Source: Acridotheres tristis
Taxonomy: Eukaryota > Chordata > Aves > Passeriformes > Sturnidae
NCBI GenBank assembly: GCA_037013685.1
Contig: CM072887.1
Span: forward strand, 51,263,154 to 51,327,153
Reading direction: 5' to 3'
Length of the DNA stretch: 64,000 bases
In this document: piece after piece, positions 51,501 through 62,094 of the stretch
Numbering within the stretch: position 1 is the first letter of the stretch
How the letters are laid out: each line of letters begins with the position of its first letter
Position numbers and translations under genes: made by a program
Notes under the pieces: generated by a model
What the model was told of the DNA's origin: nothing
What the model saw: the letters and a program-made list of their open reading frames with translations, nothing else
Databases searched by the model: none

Positions 51501-53959
51501 GACGGCCTAAATACTGACATTACCTCACTCTTCGATACCCAACTTCTCAAATTTAGTAATCTCTTTTTTTAGTAATAGAACACAAAAGAGTGGCTTAGAA
51601 ACAAAGTCTGGTTAGAAAGTCTAGCCACCATATTGTCACGAATTTAATTGTGATTATGTCCCCTATTTGGCTTTAGAAAGCTCATCCTTACTTTCTGCCT
51701 GCATATAGCTGCCCCATAGTTCCCATACCACTCTGTTACAAAGGCTTTGCCATAATTTGCAAACTTGTGCCACAATTTCAACATTAAATTATTTCAGTCT
51801 GTGATTTGGCTTGTGTGGGATAAAACTGTAATTTGCTGTCTTTGCATAGCAACCATTGCTTTATTTTTAAGGAAAATGACAAATATTTTCTCTAATTTTG
51901 CCTAGTCTTTGCTTCTCTGCCCATGGGAGTAATATTAGTAAAATCACCACCAATGCACGTCAAAGCCACTTGGACACTGAGTAGACTGACAAATGGCTCA
52001 CCATTCTGCAGGCTCCAGGGGGCAGTTTGTAGAAGCAGTGTATAAGGCAGGCACTTCACAGTTCATTTTTCCTATTGAATTTGCTTTTCAAAGACTACTT
52101 CAAATCCTAACAACAATTTATTCTTTGCCTTTTATTTTCCATAAGGATTGGTCAGTCTGCTGTGATTCACACTTCTGTAGCCTTTGAAGACTCAGACAGT
52201 ATTAGTCTGAACACTGAAAAGTTTCATCATCTAAAACATGAGCTGATGTGTAGTCCCAAAGAGACCCTCAAGCTGAGGCTTGCATCAACAAGGCAGCTTT
52301 GGTGTTCCTGTCCTGGGAGTAAAGGGGCAAGCAGTAGGAGAGGTGTAGGTGAGGTCGCCTCTGAATTCAGGCTTGGAGAAGTGCTACTAATCCTATCTTT
52401 TCATGCTCTCTGTTGTCATGTGGGTAGGGTCAAACGTTGGTGACAGGTGTCTTCTGTCTGCAGCAGCATGAGAAAGCTCCTGATCAAAGCCTGGTGCATC
52501 CTAGTAGAGGAGATCCTCTCCACTAGGGTATCCCAGGTGCTCTGCTCCTGTGTTTCAGAGCTTCACCTGCTGCTGTGGCCAGCTGGTTAAACTGGGTTGC
52601 TGGGAAGGACAGAAACCTGGGAGTTTGACTACTGCCAGAGTCACAGGGGAAAAAAAACAGCTAGAGGTTTGGCTGTGGCAATGATCCCTGTCTCCTCCTT
52701 TTAAAGCAAGAACAAAGGGAGAATGAAACTAAACTGTAAAAGGATGTAGCTGCTGAGATCTGTTTAGAAAAGTTCTTGGGTGCATCCTGAGCTCACAGCA
52801 CACACACACGGGTGCTTTTGATTGCAGGGGCTTTGCTGAATGAGGGGACAAGTGGACTGGCAGGTGGGGCATTTTGTGTAGTGCTTCTAATGATGTAATG
52901 ACTGGGGTTTGGGTTTAGAATTAAAAAGTGCATTTTGAGCATAGCTACTTCCTCTTGCTTGTATTATTTAAGTAACCAAGAAGAACAGAACTGCCCAATT
53001 TGCAGACCACAAACATGAAATATATTTAGTGTATATTCTCCAAAATGAGCAGTTTTATTTTTATCAAAAATGCACTCTGTTTTGTTCAAGTAACAGATGG
53101 AAATCAATGGGTTTTAATGTAACCCAGAAGAGCAAGTTGTAGTCTTATTCTCTTAAGTGCCCCTTTGTTGTTCAGACCACAGCTGTAAAGGGATTTGAAC
53201 CTCATCACAATAAATGCCAGTATAGAAATTTGAAAGGTAGGCCACAGACTTTGTGGCCCACTGGAGAAGGTATCTGCTGTTCTTTAGAGCTATGTAAAAT
53301 GAGACAGAAATGAAATAGCATCTTTTTCGTGTTATTAATGTTGTAACTATCCATGGTGTTCAAGTTCAGCATTTTATATATAGCTTGTGTATTAAAAAAT
53401 AAACATCTCCCGTTAGGCTGGAGACGTATCTCTGCAGTGTGCATTCTAAATGTAGAGATTGCTGTAGTGCAGTCAGTTCTAGGGCAGAATATCTCTTTGC
53501 TTTCTGTTATGCAAACAGCCCCCTCTGTATGTGTATTGTGTAGATAGAAGTTAAACACACACACGGGCACATAGACGTACAGATATGTATACACACAGGA
53601 TCTTCTTCAGAAACAGATGATGACAGTTGGATGCTAAATGGCAATTACTTACTTAGCATGGAAAAAAATCAGGCACTGTGGAAGGCATCATTCTTGACAG
53701 GGGCAGTAATGCCACCATAACTCCAAATTGAAAGCCCCTTGTCCCGCTACTTTTCTCCTGGCAATAATGCTGGTCAGCTGCTGGCCATCCTGCCCATAGC
53801 TACAGGGACAGTTTGTGGCTGCAGCACTCTGCAGTTCCTGCATTTCTGAAGGACAAACAGTGCTTGGCTAGCTGTCTGCTTATAATTGTCTTAGCTTATT
53901 TACTATGTAAAATAAAATAAATTGTTCTTATATAATAATGGTTCTCAGTTTGGCTCTGA
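48506..53959. other. Intergenic DNA downstream of AIG1 (no gene recognised)
   Basis: Single-copy AT-rich sequence. Reading frames up to 129 codons on either strand have no recognisable protein content. Short CA-rich runs occur at 52800-52809 and 53553-53564. I looked for - strand ADAT2 exons, the neighbour I recall in other amniotes, and saw none. Confidence 0.5.
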
Positions 53960-54720
53960 AGTTTACACCTGACAGATGTAATGGGATAAAAGAGTGAGAG
54001 GTCACCCCTCTTCTGTGACTGGTATTAAGCTGCAAAACCATTCACTTTAGAGGTGGCTTAACAGGAGTGCTATTAGTCATAGAGTAGGAAGAGGCAATTA
54101 GTCACAATACTTAGTGAGCCAGCAAAAATTACAATAACGGAGGACTTCAACTACCTGTGTGTATTCTGGCCAAGCGTTACCATGGAATGAGTTATGAAGA
54201 GGGAATTTCTTGAATAGTTATTTCTTGGAATGGGCAGGTAGGCTTTCAGGGAGACCAAGGCAGAGGGAGCTTTCAAACACAGGTGAAGCTCAGGAAATGG
54301 CTCATTGGAGATGCAATCCCAGCTGAACCACTAAGCAATACTGATCACAACATAATTACATTCACTCTGCCTGGGGTGTGATGAGGTCCTGTTCCTTTGG
54401 TACGAGGGAAGGTACCAAGGCTTTTTACAGTAGCCCTAAATATTGAAGAACAGTGGTGAAAAGGACAGGAATGTGGGTGGGGGAAAGATAGGACAAGCTG
54501 CCTCCAGCTGACAGTTATACAAAGGAGCCCCCTTGGCACAAGCAATGGGAGCATTTGCCATCCAACAGGAATGTTTTGCAGTGAATGCTTATTAGGCGGT
54601 CTGGGGAGTTGTGTAAGAGGGCAGCCAAGAGAGGATGAAACATCTTGGTTAGAAAAATTACCTCACTCAGGTGTAGGCCACAGCTAGGTGCATACAGTCC
54701 AGAGAGAGCACTCAGTCAAA
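53960..54720 (+). repeat. Probable ancient CR1/L3-type LINE relic (endonuclease region)
   Basis: The stretch 'ggaggacttcaactacctg' (about 54139) resembles the 'G-D-F-N-Y-P' region of a LINE endonuclease, and 'actgatcacaacataatt' (about 54340) resembles the 'S-D-H-N-I-I' region that follows ~65 codons later in CR1/L3-type ORF2. Both lie on the + strand at a plausible distance. Stops and frameshifts break the frame, so it is an old dead copy. The outer limits are rough guesses. Confidence 0.5.
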
Positions 54721-57700
54721 GTGGGTTTTGGTCTCTTTCTGCCGAGGCCTTAGAGTTATGCAGGATTTTGAGCCCATTCCTTGGAGAAGGGGGTTACTGA
54801 GGCCAACCTGTATGCAGAAATGGTGCAATAGGCATCTTGCCAAGGAAAGCACAGCATGTAAAATCCCAGGTTTGAGGAAAAAGTATGTAGCCACGTGACA
54901 CTATATTGTGGTACCTTTAATGTCAGAACCACTGGTGGGATAGCTGTAGTTAGAGACACACATAAATACATAATATTTACGTGGTATAATTATATTCCAA
55001 CTCTTTCTGGCATTACAGAAATTTTGAAAGGAGCCACAATACTGACTAGGCAGTAAGCTTAGAAAGAGGTCCACTGGGTGGACCTATCATACAATTAAAC
55101 CAAGAGCACTTGTAAAGTCAAGTACCTGGCTGTCACTGCTGTAACACTGTCAGGGTTACAGACATGGGTGTCACTGCACAGTGTTGCAGCATCCCGTTTG
55201 TAGTGGCCCACAGTTTAGCCCGGTGTGCTTTTCCTGCAGTGGGAAGTCCATATAGCCAAAGCCATCCCAGGGGTTAGCCAGGCCCTGCCTGCAAACAAGT
55301 ACTCTGCTCTGCTTGTGAACTCAGCTCCCACACAGGGTGGCACATACATACTGGCGTGTGCCATAGGAATGGTTGTTGTGTGTGTCTGGAGATTTCGGGC
55401 TAACTCAAAGCAAAAAATAAATAAATAAAAAACCCTAAAGAAAAGAGATGCAAGGCTTTGCTTAATAGAGCATTAATTATGCAGATACTGAAAGATTTCT
55501 AGTTCCTTTCAGCACTCAGAATTTAGATTCTGCTGGATATACTTAATTTTTTAAAACCCTCAACATTTTGCAGTTTACACATTTGCATAGCGTAGGACTA
55601 CTGTCAGGAACATATATCTACAGATCTGGGGCAGGAGCTGTTCTCATCATTTCAGTGGGATGGAAAAGAGAAAACAGTTCAAAGGAGGAGGATGGGGGAA
55701 GGGAAGCATTTCCATATATTTTTTAAGGAGTCATAAAGACACACAGGCAACTGTGTCAATCATGAGACACAGTTCTCTCTTTAATATTGTCAGGAACACA
55801 AAAGTTCACAGAGCACATGTGTGAGAGGGTGCTGCGCTGCCTTGACTACATGATCTGCATGATACATGTCAGAAGACGGGAATGTTGCTATGGCAATTCT
55901 TCCCTCTCCTGAATACTAAGTTGCTGAAAAAGCCAGTTCACAGTCAGGCAGGCTCACTTATGAACTTGCCTGCTTGAAGATGCTAAATACTATTTATAGC
56001 TCCTCTTGGAAGCAGACAACATTGTTTTGTGCCCTGGCCTCTTAAGGCCCTGTGCCCCAGCCCCCTGATATTCCTGATGTTTATGTGATTTGGAAGCTGC
56101 TGAGAGCAGAGATTTAACTGAATTTTGTGCTGAAGAGTGTTGGGGTTTTCCCTCAGCTTATACAGTGTCCTTCAATTTTCATCTTGCTAAGAAGGCAACA
56201 GACGGATGGGTCTTTCTGCATTTCCAAAAGTCATCATACTGTTTTTATAAAGATCTTGACTGAGTAATTATTTTATCTTTACTTTCAGTCTGCAGAGGAA
56301 TATCCTGTTCTCGCTCATGCTTCCCCCTGGCAGGACAGCAACAGAGGGACTGGCAGCCTGCTGGTGCCCCCCACCAATTTTTTCACTGGGTGACCCTTAA
56401 AGCCCATCCTGTCCTTGCTTCTGCTGTCGAGCCATTCCCACTGTGCTGTGTGGGTACTGTGGTGGGAAAGGGATGCCTTTACCAACAGCTCTCCTACTGC
56501 ACCCGTGATTTCCCTCAGAAATAATGCTCTGTTTTGCCTCCTTCCCTAAAACCCTGTGTAGCACAGCTTTGTGGAAGCAAAGCAGCTTTGTTGTAGAGGT
56601 GGCAAACTTCAGTAGATGCAGAGATTCCTGTATTACAGTGTCTGCTAATGTCCATGTTGTATCGTATTTTCTGTTAGTAGTCTCTGTTTTCAGCTATTTT
56701 CCTTTAACCTAATTTTCATTTTGTAGATTGGAATAGTCCTCACCAAGAAATTCTACATGTCTGCTTCAGACTAACTTTTCTAAAATGGCTCAGAAACTCC
56801 AAATACAAAGATAAGCAAAACCAGACTGTATTATCCATATTAAAAAAAAAAAAAATGTTCCCTCAAATTAGTTGATCTTTCTGGTTTTATCTTGGGATTT
56901 TTTTCTTCTTCTTTTTTTAATTTTTTTTTTTTAATCAGGATGGATATTGCTGTAGGAAACTGCAGGTAGGCAAAATGTAAAAGCCTGATCTGATGTGCTG
57001 TAAATTAATCAGGACAACATAGGAAGAGAAAAACAGTTGCTCTGCTTACCTGTGTGATGCTGGGTATTTTACTTAATTTTACCACCTCACTGTTGACCAG
57101 TAAGTTTTTTTTGTAGTTTGAAGTGTTTATTCAGCACCTCCCATGGGCTCTAAAAGTACTAAACAAATAAGTTCTGCAAGAGCAAATGATCAAGGTAAAA
57201 GGCGCCATTGAAAACTTTGACAATCTGTATACCAAAGTACTCCAATACCCACCTCAAACAGAGAAAGTACCCAGCATCTGGATTTGATCCTTCAGTGATC
57301 CATTAAAGAATATCAGAGCCAACAGAAAATACAATAATCTGTCACAGAGAGAAACGTGACCAAAAGAACAATGAAAGATAATTTTAATGTCAAATTCCAA
57401 TAAGGCAATTAAACTCTCAGACAAGTCACAGGTTCATGCACAAGAAGAGACATTTGCAAATACATGACATCTTTGGAAACTGCAGGAGCAGATGCTTAGA
57501 GAAATGTGTCTTCCTGATGCGGCATTCATTTGCGCCTGTAAGAACAAGAAATAAGTGGAAGAATTTCAAAATCAAGCCTTGACTCTGTAATGCATATGCA
57601 GGCATAATTTAGATAGCCCCAAAATGTCATTGACTTAATGATTTATTTTATGTCTTGTTTCTGCTGTGCTCATCAAGAGAGCATTTCTTACTCCAGCTGG

Positions 57701-58440
57701 TCTGAGGATTTTGATACCCATGTGACTCAGAGGCAGGGATTCAAACCACATTGGCCAATACAGAGATGTCAAGAAGTTTCCACAGTGCAAGGGACGCAGA
57801 AGCGAGAAGTATTTGCTGGTTTAGAGGGATTAACACAGAGAGGTTGATTAGCAGCTTGCAGCTACCCAGACCTGGAATTCTTAAACTACGCTCTTTCTTC
57901 TTTTTTTTCCGTCTGAGCTCATTTTGTTTCCAGAGATTTAAGGGATGAACTTGAGAAGCCACCCCTGCTGCAGGTACTTTCCGTGTTTCTGAGCGAGCAG
58001 GCCAAGAAAAACAGCACACCAAGATAATTTTCCTACAGTGTTCCACACCAGCTAGAGAAGGATGATGAAGTGCAGAAGATTTGCTGACAGCGCAGCTCTC
58101 CCTGTTGAAGCGGACCAGCATACGCTGCTTTCTTACGAGCGGGATTGCCCTGCCCCCAGGTCACAGTGTTGTGCTGCTGCAGCTTACCCGGAACAGCTGT
58201 AGATGTCATGTCTGAAAGACTGCAAAGCTTAAAATTCCCTGCTCAAGAGCAGCTTTTACCTCGTGCTGCCAGAACCTGTCCATGACCACAAAGCCTCATC
58301 TGGGATGTGACCATGAGAGCTTCCTCAAATGGCCGTGCTGTTTGCAGGCTGTCTGCCTCTAGTGACCACCGTGTGATCCCTTTGCTTTCCCCACTGAAGC
58401 TGAGAATCACTTGCCCATCCCTGGAGCAGCTCCTCTGCAT
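54721..58440. other. Intergenic DNA (no gene recognised)
   Basis: Single-copy sequence with an (AAAT)n-type run at about 55415-55430, an A14 run at 56842-56855 and long T-rich tracts at 56898-56932. A 126-codon - strand frame at 57741-58121 contains a poly-Lys run from a T-tract and shows no protein-family features. Confidence 0.5.
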
Positions 58441-60150
58441 TCACAGCCATGAAAAACCACAGGAGCTGGAGTAAACCAAGATATATTCAGGAATAGGGTC
58501 TGAATCCAATTAGAGCAAAATAAACAGTCAACATGACACATTTCCTTCTCACCTCTGCAGAAGCTAATCTAGCTGATCCCTTTGTGTTGTAACAGGAAAA
58601 TCCTTGATACCTTACAGCTCCACAGCCAGTACTGGAGGACACAGCACAGGCAGCAAACACCAGCTGGGCCTCCAGCCCACCCAGCTCTGCCTTTGGTACT
58701 GCAAGCCAGCAGCTGCCTCTGGTGCCTCCTCAAACTTTCTGCTACGGAGCTACAGGAAAGCGCTGACTTGGGGCCACATCTCATTTTCTTATTCCCAAAT
58801 AAGCATTCTGCTTTGTTGCTGTGATGCAAGTTTCCTAAATAAGATATTCTGGGAAAGAGATCTTCCTGTGTGCTCTAGAGAGGAGACAGTCGTTTCTTTC
58901 GGGAGGCTTGGCGTTCCCACAGGCTGCACTGACATCCTGTGGCACGACTTCCCTGCCTGGAAAGAACGTGAAGGGACAGCTTTGCCCCTCCATGTCCCCT
59001 CTCTGCTCACTCCAAGTCACTCTTGCCTCATGCAAACCCTTTGGGAGGGGAAGGGACACTCGTCCCCTTGCTGGGTCCAGCACCAGCTCCTGCCCAGTGT
59101 GCCTGGCAGGCACAGCTCCTGATGTCACCTCAGCTGCTGCTCATCCAGCCACCCCAGCCTGGGAGTGAGGGACCGGCCCCCCACCCCTTTTTGGAGTCGT
59201 CTGAATCACTGCCCACAGCATCAGGGCTATGCAAGGATGAGCTGTAGTGACCCAGCGCTGGGTGGGGTGCTGCTGGAAGGGTGGGAGTTTTTTAAGGGAA
59301 AAAATTATGAAAATCCTTCCTCCCCCCCATTCCCAACCTTGGCCAACAGGGCATTGAGCCCTGCCATGGGGTGGCCAGGGTCTGCAGCAAGTTTCATCCC
59401 TCAGCCCAGGCTAAGAGACTGTGCAAAATAGCACCCAGCCCCTCAGAAGTCAAGTTTAATTTTACTTCCCCTTGGGGAATAGCGTTAATCCGTAACTTTT
59501 TAGGCATCACTCGATCAGCTGAATTACAGCTATTAGCTTTGGACTCTAGGCATTTTTATGAGATATTAGTTCCAGGGCTTGTGGTTTGGCATAGAAAGCA
59601 TATTATTCACACACAAAACAACTGCATTAAAATAACATTAGGAATCTGGCTTAAACTGACAAAACCTAGGAAACTCAGAATTAAGGCTGAAAGTATGTCC
59701 TTAAGTCACCCACTGCGTGCCCAGTGTGGCCGCTCGGGCGGTGTGCTGGCCCCGCTGCTTCCAGCTGAGCCATGCTCCCCTCCCTGTTCCAGGGAGGAAA
59801 CAGGCTGCACCTCGACTGAGGTCCCACCTACCCTGGAAACAATAACCCCTCTCTGTGCTTTGGAGTCCTTGTACAGCCAGACAAGTTCTAGGATTTATGT
59901 GTAATGCAACCTTTTTTCTGCACATCTCTACCTAGAGCCAGGTTTCCTCCTCCCCTGTCAGCAGCATCACTGTGGTCAGAGCAAAAGCTGCACACAGCTG
60001 TGGAGGCTGGATGGAGGCAGTGAGGGAGCTGAGGCCGAGAAGGAGTGTGAGGACACAGGTTGCTGTCACTGGAGCTGGGAAGGGGTGGGGGGAAAGCTGT
60101 ACAGGAGTTGTCCCGAGTGGCTCCCCTTTCGCAGGGCTTTCGGCCATGGG
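58441..60150. other. GC-richer stretch with many chance frames and an AT-rich core
   Basis: Base composition rises relative to the surroundings at 58.6-59.4 and 59.7-60.1 kb, which gives long open frames on both strands (172 codons at 58604-59122 and 177 codons at 59371-59904). None has family-like motifs, and overlapping frames in several registers are open, which points to composition rather than coding. CpG pairs are sparse, so it is not an obvious CpG-island promoter. An AT-rich island of about 265 bases (59440-59705) lies inside. Confidence 0.45.
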
Positions 60151-62094
60151 ACGCAACACTACACACACAGAAATTTGTGTTATAGCATCCAATAGCTAAA
60201 AAACAAAGGAGCGTCCCTAAAAGGGTCACACAGTGGGTCAAAAAGGAGCAGTGCTGCACGCATTCCTCGTCTGAACATCTGCTGTGCTCCAGTTTTTCTC
60301 CCCTTGATCATGGGACACAAATATCAAAATGCTCATCTAGGCCCTGGCTTTTCAGAAGGTGCATCTGAGCTTTGGAAAAGGTGATCTCAGCTGGAGCATG
60401 TTCACTGCAAAAGCAAACAAACAAAAGCAGCAGCCTCAGCGGAATCATAGCTCACATCGTCCAAGAAATTAATTACCACAGGCCTCTAGGAAGGACTTAT
60501 CTGCTTACTCCTGGAGTGTAGCTCATTTTCAGATGTTCTTCCTCCATGGCTAAATATTTGCCTCCACATGGCAGCAAAAATCAGCTCTTCTAAAGACATG
60601 TTGGAAATAAGCTTCACTTCTGCCCTACCCATTTCTTTTCTTTAGGAGCTCTGCTGCTTTGTAGGAAGCAAACCAAGATGCTCATGCATGAGGCATCTCT
60701 CAAGAATAAACCACATTAAAGAGAAAAAACCCAGAAGGCAGCAGCTAAAGAAAAAAAATTTGCATTCAAGTTGCAAGGTTGTCACATTGCTCTGTAAAAG
60801 GGGGTGCACCTTAACCATATTGGGCGTGATTTTTTTCCTCTCAGTGAGGTGAGAAATACATTTACTATTGCCATCTTGGAAGTAAAATAAATAGAATAAT
60901 TATTTCCTTTCCCAGCAAAGGAAAATGAAGCTGAACTTTTAAAAGCTGTGCTTTTTACTTGAGTGCCTTAAACCAGCACATTCCCTCGCTGGCTGGTATT
61001 TGAAACAGACCACAAACACATCGCTACACGTGGCACCAAATTTGTGTTTCAGGTCAGAATTGAGATGTTCTGGTGGTAAATGAGGGATGCTTGTCCTATG
61101 GACATCTTGTCCCAGAAACACTGTAGCTAAATCTACCATAGAGTACTACCAGTTTAATTCTTCTGTAGGAGGTCTTTTAATGAAAAAAAAAAAAGTTTTG
61201 ATTGTTCTGGAACTGTTCTCTAAACATAATTTGGGACCTCAGTATCAGGCTTCCTTGATCTTCTTTTAAAGTTGCTGAGTGTCTCTGTGTCTCTCAGAGC
61301 ACAGATAATGCCACAGATGTTCCCCAGTTTTAAAACATGAGTTTGAAATGAGCAGGTGTTACACAACATAGGGGTTGTGCCACCCTCATCCTCTGGATCT
61401 CATGGGACAGACACTCAGAGCTGGGTCAGTGTGCATATATACAGGGCATTTCCAGAAGATGATAGAATATAGGCCAGGATGGGTTTTCAGGTGTCACAGG
61501 GAACGGTCTCTTATCTTGCCCATGCACATCTGCAATCCCCACAAAAAAAATTTTACCAGAAAATAAAAAGAAGTTGAGACTGCAGGTGTGTGCATTTTAC
61601 TAAGCCCACTGTGTCCCTTGCAAAAGAGTTGAAATGGCAGGTGATTGTTTCCATATTAAGGAAAGCTTAAGAATGACTGACAAGATCCGCTTTTGCAGTT
61701 CTTATTTCTGCCAATCAAATCACTGAGGACAACAGTGAATAGTGCATATTTAGAAAATGTATTTTTAAAATTGGGCTTTGACTGAACAGTCTCTACTTCG
61801 TGAGAAACTGAAGCCTTCCCTTCCTAACAAGCTGTGACTTAAATGCAGCAAGTGAAAGAGGAAAAAAACAAAAGTATAATGAAGAAACAAAACAATAAAA
61901 AAATAGTGGTCTTGCCAAATGGGCACCAGCACCCTACACCCTCTCTCAAGCTTGGGAGCAAACTGGATTCTCATATATGAGGACACAGATCAGAAAGAAT
62001 AGGCAATGAAGAAGAGACAGTGGGGTACCCCTGTAGGTTAGGGAATGTTTTGATTTTCTGAAGCTTACTGATGGTGATGATAAGGTTGAGTGTT
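60151..62094. other. Intergenic DNA (no gene recognised)
   Basis: Single-copy sequence with an A13 run near 61182-61194. No exon, RNA gene or recognised repeat before the CR1 body begins at about 62.1 kb. Confidence 0.5.

Noticed and set aside
53205..53594. 129-codon frame on the - strand
   Set aside because: Low-complexity start from a CA/TA-rich run; no protein features.
57725..57760. 'gggattcaaaccac' resembling a tRNA T-arm or MIR box
   Set aside because: No cloverleaf partner sequences or internal A box at the right distance were seen.
57741..58121. 126-codon frame on the - strand
   Set aside because: Contains a Lys run produced by a T-tract (57895-57909) and no family-like features.
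58604..59122. 172-codon open frame on the + strand
   Set aside because: Lies in a GC-rich stretch where overlapping frames on both strands are open; composition is rich in Ser, Pro, Leu and Cys with no recognisable domain and no supporting splice sites.
59371..59904. 177-codon open frame on the + strand
   Set aside because: No recognisable domain; no clear promoter or splice context. Kept only as a conservation question in the findings.
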